Positions 32,830 through 45,501 of a stretch of 64,000 bases of DNA are shown one piece after another. This DNA is from Hyphochytrium catenoides. Taxonomy: Eukaryota; Sar; Hyphochytriomycetes; Hyphochytriales; Hyphochytriaceae. Position 1 is the stretch's first letter, and every line of letters begins with the position of its first letter. Location: NCBI GenBank assembly GCA_900088475.1, contig FLMG01002232.1, forward strand, positions 1 to 64,000, given 5' to 3'. Below the pieces are notes generated by a model, which saw only the letters and a list, made by a program, of their open reading frames with translations, was not told where the DNA came from and did no database searches. The position numbers were made by a program, and so were the translations under genes.

Positions 32830-35800
32830 CTATCGGAACTCTGCGGAGACTCCGAACTGCCCGCGCTTCGTTTGGTCCTGGACAGTAAAGGAGTTAACGT
32901 GTAGTGAGAAGAAAGTGACTGGTGAGAGTAGTATAGGTTTTAGAGACAGAACGATGAGTTCTTACCGCGCCATCCGCGCCTTCCCTAAGTATCCACGAGT
33001 AATTTAACTCAAATCGTCCCACACCAGCGTCAAAGACCTGAAGGAGATAGGTGTCAGTGGTTGAAGTACACCAAGAAGCAAAGAAGGAATGCCGTCACAA
33101 AAGACAAACATGCAGGTGCCGTAGAGCAATTAGCTGGCAGCTCATGATAGAATGGTTCTTTAGTCTCTTCAAAGGTACCAACGTCAGGGCATGACACTAG
33201 GCGCATCCCTACCAGTCCACCGCCAGCAGATATTCTGACGTCACCCAACTTCCTGAACTCTCCTGCCTTGTGAATGTTCGTCAAAGTACCCGCGTCGCTG
33301 TAGACGTGGAAGCGGAACCCCTGTTGCTGTGGTGTGAAATAGAAAAGAGGCCATCAGCCCAGCTGACGCTATTATACTCGTTGTTGGGTCAGTTCTTTTC
33401 CAATTGCTAATGCTCGCAAGCTCCTGCTAGTGGTGCCACTACCCCTTACCACTCATAAAGAGTGTCCTTGGCTCCTCTCCCCTATCGCACTTACCGCTAG
33501 AAGTCTGTTAGGGACTGGAAGGCTCAAGGAGGCAGAGGCAGTCGCCATCACGTTGCCTCCGAGAGCGTCTCCCTGCGGTATTCCTCCTTCTCCTGCCACC
33601 GACCGCGGACCTACCCCCTGCAGCAACATCAAGTAAATAGTTGTATTCCTTTACACTCCTGGTTTCTTCTACTGGTGAATTGGTTGAGGACCAGCCTTTT
33701 CTTTCCCCGTGATTGCCAGCTCTCATTGGCCCTAGTAGCGTACCCTAACGTCGAATCCTCTGAGAAGAGAGCCTCCTAAGAAGAATCTATCAGATATGTG
33801 CACGCTTCTCTCAGCCCCTTTCCCCAACGCCTGTAATATGCCTGAATATACAAGATCGGTTTAGATTTGCAGTGTCAGAGTTGGGAGAAGGAAGGCGGTT
33901 CTAGGAAGTGATAAGACGAGACAGGCATCGACCCAAAGCAGAGAAAACTGATATTGGTAAGGAGGATGGAAACGATGTATTCATAGAACTAACACGGTCA
34001 AAGAGAAAGCTGGCGAACGACACTGTAGATGCCAAAGATAAGAATCCACGAAGAAAGCATGAACCTATATGGGCTCCTAAATGAAGCACTACGCCCGGCA
34101 CTCCCCAGAGAGGAGGCGTCAGTGCTGAATGAGTCTGGTATGAAGCTTGGACTTTGGCAAACTGTCCAAGAGAAAGAGACCAGTAAGGAGTATTATTCGA
34201 AAGAAAAGAACGGAATTGTATTCTAACTAATGCGACAGGTCCTGCAGATGCCCCAGTTTCGGCAGGAGAAGCCTTAGAAAAGACGAAGATATACACTGCA
34301 AGGGACAGCAATAAGGAGAGAAAACGCAGAGAGAAAATGAGAGGGAGAGAGAAACATTTTCTGCCAGGAGAAGAATAGCACCCACGAGACCCACATCATA
34401 CCCTTAGGTGAGCTACCCTATAAAAGCCCTTACCTTTGTGTCACCAAGAAGACCTGCAACTTCCGCACTGTTGCAGAGGGTTAGAACGTGAAACTGTAAA
34501 TGGATCGAAAGGCGATCGCCGTACCTTAGGCGGCCCAGATAGCCTGCTGAAGGGGAGGTTCTGCTGTCGCGCCGGTCAGCGGTTAAAGTATACTGCCATA
34601 CAAAGAATTATCATTGATATTACAGTTAGCCCTGGTAAGCCGAAAGAAGTGCCTCTGAGGGCTTACGCCTATGCTCGTCTTCAAAGAGGGCACCGCATCC
34701 TGCAAAATGCTGGCAGCAAGACCAGAGAGAAGGAAAGAGGAGTTATATAAGGAATTCCCGATAAGTCATGTCAGCCTTTATAATTGAAGAGTAGCGTTGA
34801 TAGGTGTCCTCTTACCTTCGAGATGCCGCAAAGGCAAACGGGATGGCCTCCATACGCTTAGGAAGAATGTCCCTCCAAGAAACATCAAAATGCAACTATG
34901 GAGTGAGAAAGAGTTAGGGAGAGCATAAGATGGTACGGCATTGAGGCTGACCGAAAGAGGAAGTAAACAGCATAGATGTAGTGGTAGTCCATGCACATAT
35001 CTAGAAAGACAATTTTCTACTAGCGAGTTGAGGACGCATGTTGCTAATCCCAATCTTCAAGTCTTGCTTACCCCATGGACGCTTTCTCTGTCATAGATGC
35101 TGGCCTTCACTCCACGTTGCTTCTCACTATAAGAACTGAAACGTTCAAATGCCTACGCAGTCCGGAATGTTAAGGCTGGAAGTCTACATCTAAAGGCCAT
35201 ACAGAAGAGGGAGAAATAGAGGAATAGAGAGTATGGGGTGGCGTTGACGTTACATTGAGATGGTTGAACCCATGGACGACAAAGTGACTGTCTCCGCCTA
35301 AGAATTGAGGTTTCTTGTACAAAAGGCTCATGTGACTGCTATGAAGATGCCCTGTAGCATATTCTCCAATGATCTTCTCTCCCTCTCCCAAGGGATTAAT
35401 GAGTGCAAGTTTAGACTCCACTGTTCCTTCGCCCTCTCTAACAAATGTCGCTGAGGGCCATGGTGGTGAGAAGGCAGTGTTAAAGCAAGGCAGTGGAAGA
35501 GTGGCATGAAAGAGCATCATTACCTGCATTTAGTCGGACAACGCCTCTTTCCTTAACTGCTACATTGACCACGATTCCTGTCTCTCCTCCTCCCGTCGCT
35601 TGCCCTGAATAAACAGTAAGCTACGACGCTGAAGTTGCAGAGGGGGCTAGGATGTTTACCTTCATGCAACTGGAAGTCTATCTTTTTAAAAATGTCTAGG
35701 CGGTTCAGGCCCTGTTTCAAGGTTGAAGAAGCCAGCGGAGAGTTACACTGCTCTAACACGCAAAGGCTATGAACAATCTTACATTAGCAGCAACCTGCAA

Positions 35801-36065
35801 CGCCGTCTCTAGTTCTGACAGCGATCGCGCCTGCAGTAGCCCCTGTTGCAGTGGATTATCAATAAAGTGACTCGCGTGACCTTACTTCACCTGTACTAGC
35901 TCTGAAGCATACCTGGACCTCACGCTCAATGACTTTGGAGCTGGAAAGAGGTCAACATATCAGCATATCGAGAGGAAGGCGTTAAGGAGAGTTCACCAAC
36001 CTCGTCCGATTGTTCCCAGTGATAACCAGTCCTTCCACCCTCACAGGCTGCTCCGTGACTTCCAT
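32830..36065 (-). CDS. SAM50: SAM50/Omp85 mitochondrial outer-membrane beta-barrel assembly protein
   Basis: It inserts beta-barrel proteins into the mitochondrial outer membrane. Seventeen short exons: 36065-36001, 35940-35913, 35842-35783, 35747-35660, 35604-35524, 35450-35254, 35152-35072, 34895-34816, 34709-34667, 34592-34525, 34467-34434, 34161-34065, 33841-33744, 33617-33495, 33320-33213, 33037-32966 and 32877-32830; all GT-AG; 456 residues. The single POTRA domain is PVRVEGLVITGN through LNRLDIFKKIDF. The barrel shows LALINPLGEGE, YSEKQRGV, FDVSWRDILP, FAFAASR, DRRDSRTSPSAGYLG, LHLGAHIG, ISDRFFLGGSLLRGF, GDALGGNVMAT, FHVYSDAGTL and GRFELNYS, ending QFGVSAEFR. The first ATG at 36065 was chosen, but the frame is open upstream to an acceptor near 36130 and residues just before the ATG resemble other SAM50s, so an extra 5' exon is possible. 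Exon 4 could start 3 nt earlier. Confidence 0.92.
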
Positions 36066-37004
36066 GTTCTCGTGAATGTTATAGCAGACGTTTCTCGTAG
36101 CCCGTGCCGGTCTCAGAAGGCCCAGCCTCGCTGAAGAAGCGCGAGGTCTGAAAGGAGAATAGAAGAGAGATTACCCCTACGCGGAAAGAGGAAGTCGTAA
36201 CCTAAAGGGAAAAGGAAGAGTAAATCTCCCTTCTGTGCAAAGGTCAGCACAAGGTCAGTTGATGAGCTCAGCAGCAGAGTCTGACAGAGTTTATTGAGTT
36301 TTTCACGAAGATTCGCATCTTCGGCGGAATTGTTGAGCTCCACGAAAATAATGATATTGAGCGGGTAACGGAACAATCAGCCAAAATGATAATCAAAATT
36401 TAATAACTAGACTATTCATCCTGAAGATGTAACGACATTCTTCGCGATTCCTCTTCACACATTTCTTAGACACATGCTAGTTCGGAATAAATATTCTCTT
36501 TATGGGCATATTGCCCCGATAAGTTATTCATATTAGAAATAAAGATGACTAGCCATGTCGCCCATCATCATCCTGTCTTTTCTCGCGCTTCAGCCGCACG
36601 ATGTCCGCCCATCCTGGCCCCGCCTTATCGCTGGGTTCCGCCATCAGTAGTCCTTGCAGAAGAGAAGACGAGAGGCCTTCTCTACAGAGTAGGAGAGCAG
36701 GGTTAACCAAGTAAACTTGGCACTTCTTAGGCTTGCCCATCGTGCAGGACGAAGGCAGCAAAGAGCCTTTAGAGAGCAGAGAAAGGGTCGAAAGGGAAGC
36801 TTGTCTCCGGTATGCCTTTAGCTCTCTGCAGTGACGAAAGGAGCACTCCAACAAGAAAGCTGACAGACTACTGAACGAATGTCATCATAAGATCCTATTT
36901 ATCTTCACTCAAACTTCGTGAAGTCGAGGTGACTTCTTGAGGTGCACAGGGCCTGTCTAGTTGGTCACGAGTCATCTGCCCTTGCCCGCTCAAGATAGGG
37001 AGTG
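36066..37004. other. Intergenic region with an open minus-strand frame of unknown status
   Basis: Minus-strand 36376-36113 is open for about 88 codons (segments such as SAEDANLREKLNKLCQTLL) without an ATG. It has donor-like sites in the phase needed to join the extended first SAM50 exon, so it could be an upstream exon or chance. AT-rich sequence at about 36380-36545 looks like spacer. The KLC-like gene starts at 37005. Confidence 0.35.
36549..36740 (-). CDS. Small hypothetical protein (63 residues)
   Basis: The frame opens at an ATG (MGKPKKCQVYLVNPALLLC) and ends in a charged segment (VRLKREKRQDDDGRHG). No domain, signal peptide or homologue is recognised, and no splice context supports or excludes it. 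It may be a chance frame, or part of a gene whose other exons I cannot see. Confidence 0.2.
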   Translation of the reverse strand: MGKPKKCQVYLVNPALLLCREGLSSSLLQGLLMAEPSDKAGPGWADIVRLKREKRQDDDGRHG

Positions 37005-40000
37005 ATGACGGCCTCATCTGAACCAAATGAAGCGCAAGAAGCGGAGAAAGTGGCTTGCTTGCTCATTGAGGGCAAGCAAGTCCGCCATGATCAGATGCGC
37101 TATGATCTAACGTTTAGTGCTTTGAAAAGGAAGGAAGGCTCCATTGAAATACCATCTCTGACGGACTTTTCAACCTTTCATCTACCACGGCAGCAACCGT
37201 CCACGGCGACTCTGGTGGATCTTATTACCCAAGGTGAAAAGGTGGTAAAAGCCTTTGAGGAATATACACTATCTATCGCAAACCGCTGCCCCGGGGTGCA
37301 TTGTCACATCTTTCCAGGTGAGTTGTCTGATGAAGAAACTATTCTTAGTGTCTGCCAATGCTTTTGGCCTTTCTTAACCCTAGTGTTGGTTCTTTCTCTA
37401 TTTTGTTCCTTTCGCCCGTAAAGGCCTAAAGAAGGCTGAAAGGGCTAAGCAGAAGATAAAGAACGACTACGATGGGGATAGCTGTCGCCTGATGGACATT
37501 GTGCGCACCTCATTGGTCTTCAACGACGTTTCGGCATTGAAGGAAGGTGTCTCCATCCTCATCGAAGATGTGAAGAAGTCCCCTAATATGGAGATTGAGC
37601 GGGTCAAGTCAACGTTTAAGGACAGCGCCATTCCTGGCGGATACCGTGACCTGAAGATCAACATCAGGTTTCAGGGGCACATTTGCGAGATCCAGTTGCA
37701 CCTCGAGAGTCTATGGGAGCTAAAGAAGGAGGATGGGCAACGGCACTTTCACTGGTGTGAGGAGCATAAGGTCCTCCCTGACTTCTCCTGTTATGAGCTC
37801 CTCGAGAACAGCGCCGTCAGCCCTGCTTGTCTCTCCATGGTACTCAACATTGTGAAGAGAAAGATTGGAGAGGATGCTTGGATTTTCGCTCTAGTGCATG
37901 GCCGATTGGGTCAATACCAACAGGCTGAGGAGTATTGCAGACGTGCTATTGGTGATAGTAGCCAAACGCATGGCCGGCAGGATCCACTGACATTAGGTTG
38001 TATGAACTATCTGGCACTGCTACTCATCGACCAAGGAAGGATTAGAGAAGCCGACGAGACGCTTCGGAACACTTTGAAAGGCTTTGAAATGACGTTGGAC
38101 TCTAATCATCCTCAAACACTGAACACAATCAATCTCCTAGCATCTTTAATCCTCACTGAGGGTCGATGGGGTGAAGCTGAAGCTCTCTATCGCCGAGCCT
38201 TGACAGGCAGGACGGAGGCACTCGGTACTAAGCATCCTCATACACTCGAGACTCTTAATGCGTTATCAACCTTGCTCTACAAGCAAGGAAAGTATGCGGA
38301 TGCTGAAGTTCTCTACAGAAAAGCTTTGGTAGGGCTAGAAGCTCTTCACGGTCCCATGCATGTCAAGACATTGGAGCAGATGACAGCGCTTGCCACCGTG
38401 CTCTGCAAACAGGGGCAGATAACAGAGGCCGAGAATCTTTTCCGGAGGGCTTCTTCCGCCTATGAGAATGTGCTGGGACCGATGCATCCAGAGACACTAA
38501 CTGCTATCTTCAACCTGGCCTCGCTGCAAGCCGGACAGGGCCGAAATATCGAGGCTGAAATTCTTCATCGACGAGTGCTGAACTCTAGGGAGGAGTTCTT
38601 GGGCTATCTCCATCCTGATACCATGACGAGTGTAGCTGCCTTGGGTGGTATCTTCCAAGAGGAGAGGAAGTACGAGGAGGCAGAAGAGTTCTATACCCGC
38701 TGCATTAGAGGTAAGGACCTTCCGTTCGCGTTAACCGCGGTTGTGGAACAGCTTTATTCCCGTCTGATTACTGTCTCTTCCTCTCAAGCTCGCTTTAAGA
38801 CTTCAGACCTGCCGAAGAACGCACACACATCATCTTTCCTCTTCCCTTTTCCTCCCAAGTACTTTAGTTTCCACAAAATTCCCTCCGTCCTGCCACCTCT
38901 TTCTTTCGATCTAACTTCGCCCATATATCAATCCGCGCAGATCGGGACCAGGTTCTGGGACCTAAGCATCAGCAAACTCTCTCTTGCATCTTTAGTCTCG
39001 CGACAATGTATGATGCCCAGGGCAAGTGGTTGGAGGCTGAGCCTCTATATCGAAGAGCCTTGGCGGGCTTCGAGGAAGTGCTTGGGCCCACTCACCCTGA
39101 AACGCTGGCAACCGGGAGCAATCTCGCACTCCTTCTAAGGAAGCAGGAAAAGATTGATGAAGCGGATCCTCTCTATCGCAAGGTACTGGCAGGTTACGAG
39201 CAGGTGTTGGATGAGAACCACCCTCAGACCCTCTCTATAATGAGTGGACTTGCGGGCGTCTTGCACATCAAAGGCAGGCTGCAGGAGGCTGAGCCGCTGT
39301 ATCGTAGGGCACTGCAGGGTTACCAAGAGATATGGGGAGCACGGAATACCTCTACTCTATTCATTCTCTACAACCTTGCCACCTTATTGAAGCAGCTTGG
39401 GAACCTCACTGAGGCTGAGGGGCTCTGCCGAAAGGCCCTGACAGGATACGAAGAGGTGTTAGGGCAGAAGCACGGGAACACTTTGGACAGCATCTACACT
39501 TTGGCTTGCATCCTAGCTGATCAGGGCAAAGTTGCAGAGGCAGAGTCGTACTATAAGACAGCCCTAGAAAGCTTCGAAGCTGCAATTGGCCCCAAGCATC
39601 CCGATACCCTCCGATGCGTGAACGGTCTAGCGATAGTCCTGGAAGTTCAGCAGAAGATGGAAGAGGCAGAGCAATACTATCGGAGAGCGATGATAGGTTA
39701 CGATGAGGTACATGGACCCAAACATCCAGACACCATTAAGAGCGTCAACAACTTGGCCTGTCTCCTCGCCAGTCTCGGCAAACTTCTAGAGGCTGAGCCC
39801 CTTTTCCGGAAGGTTATCTCTGAATCTGGAGAGGTTACCAAGAACATTGACACTCTGAGAAGCTTATTCAGTCTGGCAGAGCTGCTCTCAGAACAGGGCA
39901 AACTTGCGGAAGGAGAGAGCCTTCTGAGAAATGCCCTGCAAGGCTTTGAGGAAGCGGTCGGCCCTAAACACCTGGAGACTCTGAGGGCGATGATGTCTCT

Positions 40001-40361
40001 TGGAAGTCTACTGGAGCGTCAGGGAAAGTTCCATGAAGCAGAGCCCATTTTTCGCCGTTGTCTAGCGACATACAAGGAAATATATGGGAACAACCACGTG
40101 GACACCTTAACTTGCATGCTGCAAATCGCCTCTCTTCTGTCGGAAGAGGGAAAGTATGCAGAGGCGGACAAACTCTGTCTCAAAACCATCGAGGCGATTG
40201 ACGACATGACGAGCAGAATGGATGTGGATGTCAAAATCCTGACGCTAAAGAAGAGGTTTAAGTATGTCAAGCTCCGTAATAGGTTCAGAAGGCTAGTGCA
40301 GACGCTATCCTTCGGTAGCTGCTTCACTGCAGATAACAGCAGAGTAGACGTTCTCCGCTGA
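37005..40361 (+). CDS. RelA/SpoT-like nucleotidyltransferase domain fused to kinesin-light-chain-type TPR repeats
   Basis: Three exons, 37005-37317, 37424-38710 and 38941-40361, encode 1006 residues. Residues about 105-215 resemble the RelA/SpoT synthetase core: a basic helix (LKKAERAKQKIK), MDIVRTSLVF at 128-137, GGYRDLKINI at 176-185 and ICEIQLH with Glu193. These correspond to the family's D-x-x-G-x-R, GY-(Q/R)-S-x-H and E-I-Q-x-R-T positions. From about residue 250 to 960 there are some fifteen 42-residue repeats of the KLC/TPR_12 type. Their signature is A-E-x-L-Y-R-R-A-L-x-G-x-E-x-x-x-G-x-x-H-P-x-T-L; examples are LYRRALTGRTEALG and GPKHPDTL. The C-terminus is basic. TPRs of this type usually bind partner proteins. 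Whether the N-terminal domain makes or binds nucleotides is unknown. Lineage-expanded NTase-like/repeat fusions occur in some algae and other protists, but I cannot name an orthologue. Confidence 0.88.
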
Positions 40362-42050
40362 GGATGCTAAAGCGTCCATCAGAAGCTCTCTTCGTCGGCT
40401 GCAGCAGGTGTCCTCACCTGGCAACAATGTGCGATTGTTCATATCATATTGGAAACCTACTTTTCTTGAAGCTAGGCTATTAATATTTATCCTGTTCCTC
40501 AAACGGTCTCGCTGCTCTTCTCGCGCTATTATTTCTACTTGGTTTCCTACCCGCTTCTGGTAGAGCGAGTCCTACTGCCGCGGGCTCACCAACAAGCTTC
40601 GGCCTCCTCCTCATCGAATAGATAGCTGGTACATTCCCTCGCTCTACTTGCATTAACCGAGCTGCAGCACTGCGACACCCTCCTTGAGTTTCACTGACGC
40701 CGTGTACGTTGACCTATTAGAACCATCATCAGACAAGGGTCAAACCTCAATCTCCGTCATCTCCTGGTGCCGTCTGCCAGGACAATGGGGCAGTGCTGCT
40801 GCAGCCCCTGAAGGCTCCGCTGATCAGCTCCGATCCCATGCTGATCCACCCTATAACGGCCAACTTCAACTCGGCGCCTGACGCTTCCTAACAAGCAACC
40901 CCATGGCTGCTCCTCTCCCATCCTCCCTCCCTCCCTTCTAACCCTATTAAGCAGCAGCAACACCAACAGCACCGGCTCTCTCACTGGAACAGTGGTACTG
41001 TATGGGCAGTCCCATGAAGCATATAATAGATTTCATTTGTGAAAGCTTTATCAGAACCATGAGGTAAATATAGGAAAGATTGGCCTTGTACGAAACCTTG
41101 TTTATATTTCCATTTATGTAGAGAAATGTTTCCTGGGTAGGTTACGTTTCCGCTGACCTCAGGCATCTGAGGCATCCCCATCACCTCTATTATAGATATA
41201 TTTAGGAGGAGGTACCCCCACCCCCATGGGCCCGGCGTTTAGTAGGTTTGTTACATGGACATCAGGGTTATGCAAGCTAACAATGTCGACCTGGAAGTAA
41301 AGTGCATGGCATTCGAGACAGAGTCAAAATGAGAGATGAAAGTGGAAGAGCCAGAGTGGCTAGTGAGTGGTGGGGTTACGAGTAGCTTGGGGGATATTTC
41401 ATAGGACACAGAGTCTACAAGAGATAGACGGGGAAGAAGAGACCAAAACCCTGAGAGGTGATGCAAATGAAGGAAGAAGAGAGTTTCTTTGTGAAGCGCG
41501 TGCAGGGTTACCTCGAGCAACAGAGCGACAAAGAAGAGTGGTGACATTGGAGCACAGGCTCCATTGGCCAATAACTGAGCTTTCGGAGGCCAAAGTTCCT
41601 CTAGTGATCTTGCGAGACAAACACGGCTGGAAGTACGGCTGTTGACCAGCCTATTAGCAAGTACGAGCGTGCAAGAGAGCAAGAGAGCGAGAGAGCGAGA
41701 GAGCTGACCACGGCGTTCAGGTCCCTGCGCCGATATAGACCAGAGTTCTATAATAGGTCGAAAGTCTTATGATGGCCTCGGGCACATCTTCACTTGGCGG
41801 AGAATCTGTCTGAGGGGAAGAGGAGAGCTTTTTTGGAGGAATAGTAATCCTTGCTGAGGGGTAGCATACAGTCTTTCCTGGGGAAGAGGGAAGAGCTGAT
41901 GCCTATGAGAAAGGGGAATGCTTTCAACAATACAAGAGAGAGACTGGAGCTTGAGCTGAAGACTGTGATGCCTGTGAAGGCGTTGGGTCATCAATGCCAT
42001 CAGTGAGGTCGATGGAGGGGCCCACAAGGCTTCTCAGCAGGGGGGCCCAT
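40362..42050. other. Gene-free stretch
   Basis: About 1.7 kb with only short frames on both strands. A purine-rich imperfect repeat (GAGAGCAAGAGAGCGA units) lies at about 41670-41705. The protease promoter should lie at the right edge. Confidence 0.5.
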
Positions 42051-45000
42051 ATGTTGGCCGTCTTCGTCCTAGTTCTCACACTATGCAGATCACATGCCGG
42101 CGCAAATGGGGGTTTTGACCACCCGTTGCAGCCGTACAGAACGCATAGGAAGCTAGAAAGGTAAACGAAAGTGAGAAGGTAGATACATGAAGAGAACTTA
42201 ATGGATAATTCTCTTGCTCTTTCTGTCAATTTTTTTGTCCCTTACACACAGAGCTCCTGGTGAAGTTGCTCTGACAGCTAGGAACGGTGGCAACCTTTAC
42301 TTTGGAAAGATCCAAATCGACTCTTCGACCTTCAATGTGCAATTTGACACCGGAAGTGCTGACCTTTGGATCTACGCTGACAAGCTGCCACCTTCAGCCG
42401 TTGCAGCGGCTAGCAATGAGTCGGGATGGCGACTTGCGTATGGTGGAGGAGTGGTGGGTTAGACTCGGCTGTTACACTTCAGTCTTCGATGTGGTTCTTG
42501 TCTTCAGCTCTTTCAAGCCCTTTCGATACTATGACTCTTCCTGCACTTTCCATTAAGCTCTCCTTCATATTTTTCGTGTCCTACATCCAAGTCAGCAATC
42601 ATACAGGTGTCTCCCTGGCAAGGACTTACTCTTATCCTTTCGCTTTCTCTCTGGGGTCGTTCCCAGGTTCAAGGCTTAGTTGCGTTCGGATCGGTTGTAG
42701 TAGGAGGCAAAACTTTGGAGGACTTTCGCTATGGCATCGCCACCACCGGCAAGATCAACGGCTTGGACGTGGACGGCATCTGTGGGCTGGGCTTCTTACC
42801 TCTTGCGCGGATATCAAAGGAGGACAGTGTAAGCTAAGTTTGAGACTCCTCCTGCTGAACTGCATAATCTATGACCCATTCGCTTTGATTCTCTTTACTT
42901 TTCTTTGGGTCCGCGATCCTTTTCGAATGAGAGGTTCCAAGGTCTGAGCTGGTTCCATCATCTGCATATCCTCCAGTCGTCGGTTCTGCCTGTGTTCATT
43001 ATAGACCAGTACTGACATGAACGACGTCCCTCTCTTGTCTCTCTTGCATTGCAGCTGCTATCCAAGAAATTCAACAACTTTTCTCTCTTTTTGACACCTG
43101 AGAACGACGTTGAAGGTTCTACATTGACCTTCGACTCCCAGCAGCCAGTTCCTGGCGCTCAGAACCTCACCTGGTATCGGTTTGACATATTTCCCGGTTC
43201 CAAATACTGGAGGATTCCGGTGGCATCTGTAGAGATCGCACTCTCAAAAATTCAATATTCATCGGGCTTGGGCTCAGCGGTGGTTGATTCAGGCAGCTCC
43301 TATGTACTGATCCCCTCGTCCAGTTATGATGCGGTGAGTACCCAAGTAAATAACACGACAGCTCTTAATATAGTGAGGGTCAGATGGCGGTGAGAGAGGA
43401 AAAGACAAGGTCGCGGAGGTGCAAATGAGAAGAGGCGGAGAAATGTGTGCAATTGGGGTTTCTTTCTCTTCTCTTCAGCACGGCAGCTTCTGGTCACTTT
43501 TTCTCTCCATGCTTGAGACTCATCGAAAGACTTCAGCTCTTGCAACCCACTTGAACGTTTCTCGCAACCCACCCTTTTCCTAGTTCTATCCGATGGTCCC
43601 CTTGCCAAGCTTTTTGCTCTGGCCCTTCCATCAGCAGAAAAGTGGGATTTATACCACTCTGTGGTGGAAGGCTGGCCAACTGCTCCATTCTACGCTTCTG
43701 CTTATCTGAACCTAATTATTGTCTTTCTGTCCACTAGGTGATTTCACGCTTCTTCTACGGCTTTAACTGTTCTGCCAACTACGGATTGTTGCTCTGTCCA
43801 AAGTCTTCGGAGCTGCCACCACTGACCTTTTCGCTGGGAAGGAATCGCACTTCGTTCGCACTTCAACCCTCAGATTATAGTTCCCCCTATGATTGTGATC
43901 GGTGAGCTCAGAAATGTCTAGTCCATGCTTGCTGTTACTCTCTCTGCGCTATGTCTCTCTGACCTATGTTTTACAATATGCCGCTTTTTGCCCTTAAAGC
44001 TTGTTGCTTCTGTCAGGGTTTGCAGGAAGCCTACACTTTGATCTTCGTTTGCTTGGCATGTGCCGTATCCTATCTTTGATTGGTTGATGAAGCTACCATT
44101 GAGGGTGACCACACTATTAGTAACAAATCCTCAGGCGCTCACGCACGTTTGTGGCTGCCTTCGCTACCTTCAAGTTGTTATATTATTGCTTCCTCTCCGA
44201 CTAAACGCTGACAACCTCTCACTATACTGACTTACCACTCTTCAAGGGTATTGGTTGAGTTGCAGGTTAACGCGGTGACAGATGACTGGGTCCTTGGTGG
44301 TACATTTCTTCGAGCCTACCCATCTCTCTATGCCATGCCCAGTGTGGGCGGCAATGTGGCGTCAATATCCTTTGCTTGTGAGGCGGAGGGGTGCAATGGT
44401 GGTAAAGGGGTAAAGAACCTTGATATTTATTGTTCCAAACGTAAGTCAGCTCTGTCTGGAGTCCTACGTACTTTCATCTTCAGCCTCGTTATCCCTGCTT
44501 GCTTTTCTTACTCGTTATACGGAGGATGTGCCACGAGAGCTCAAGCACACATGACATTCTACTCACTTTAGCTGAGCATTTCCTTACTGAGTGACATCGA
44601 ACTAGCTTCTCTCATTTCCTCAGACGCTGGAACGTTTCCTTCTACTGACCTGTCTGCTGTCTCCTCTATCCGCAGCTGGCATGACAGGGACACAGATTGC
44701 GATTATCTCAGTTTCGGTCACCTGCGCTGTCCTGGCAGTCATCACAGCCACGGTGTACATCAGACGCAAAAGGAGGCTGCAGAAGGAAGGTACGACGAAG
44801 GATCTATGCGTTGTCCCTTTCCTGAGATTCTGCCACATTTCTGGCTCTCGATTCCTCTATTCTTCCTTCTCAAGCGACATCCTCACCTGCTCCTGTGGCG
44901 GGATGAGCTATGACTCGTGAGAGTCTAATGTACTTAAATCTTGTTCTCAATGCAGTTGAGTCAAAGGGCGGCGAGGCAGTGCCAGAGAAGGGCCTGGCTG

Positions 45001-45501
45001 TCGCTATGCCTGTTGATGAAAGAGAGGTTAGTTGCAAGAAGGGGGTCAACTGTCAGAAAAGAATGCTGGGATGCCTGCGCTATCTTGCAATTCTTTTCCT
45101 CCGTTTCCTTCCGGCCTGATGTCTAATTGCCTATAGAGCTCTACGGGTTTATGCTGACTTACTTACCTGCTGTCTCTCGCTCCGAAACCTTGATGCAGCC
45201 TGATGAGGTGTATAATATAGTAGCAACGGACGAGCATTTTGAGGAGGAAGACCTCACACGAGAGTCTCGCAGGAACTTGAGCATCCGTTTCTTAACTCCG
45301 CGATTCCCTGCAGAAGGAGAGGGTAGAGAGCGAGGTCGCAGTGGTTCCCCTACCTCTGCTGGCGCTGGATTTGAGCGCCTGGCCCTCGGCTCTCCAGAAT
45401 CGCCGCAGTCTGCGTCTTCTCCATTGTCTCCTACCTCTACAAGGGAGTCTCCCGTCACACCTCCGGGTGATTCAGATAGGAATATTGGTTATTTTATTTG
45501 A
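42051..45501 (+). CDS. Pepsin-family (A1) aspartyl protease, type I membrane protein
   Basis: Nine exons: 42051-42160, 42252-42453, 42667-42828, 43055-43333, 43738-43901, 44247-44440, 44676-44789, 44956-45026 and 45199-45501; all GT-AG; 532 residues. A signal peptide (MLAVFVLVLTLCRSHAG) precedes a short pro-region. The first catalytic motif is FDTGSADLWIY and the second VVDSGSSYVLIP, followed by WVLGGTFLRAYPSLYAM, the family's conserved C-lobe block. A transmembrane helix follows (IAIISVSVTCAVLAVITATV) with a stop-transfer RRKRRLQK, then a cytosolic tail of about 130 residues rich in Ser-Pro and Thr-Pro. This places the active site in the secretory lumen, as in BACE- or ASP5/plasmepsin V-like proteases, though I cannot assign it to either. 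Substrates are unknown. Confidence 0.92.

Noticed and set aside
34465-34750. Plus-strand frames across SAM50 exons
   Set aside because: SAM50 exons on the opposite strand explain this sequence with consistent phases.
38711-38940. Reading the second intron of the NTase-TPR gene as coding
   Set aside because: The frame stays open through it but leaves the TPR frame; removing it with the GT-AG sites restores the repeat exactly (C-I-R-D-R-D-Q-V-L-G).
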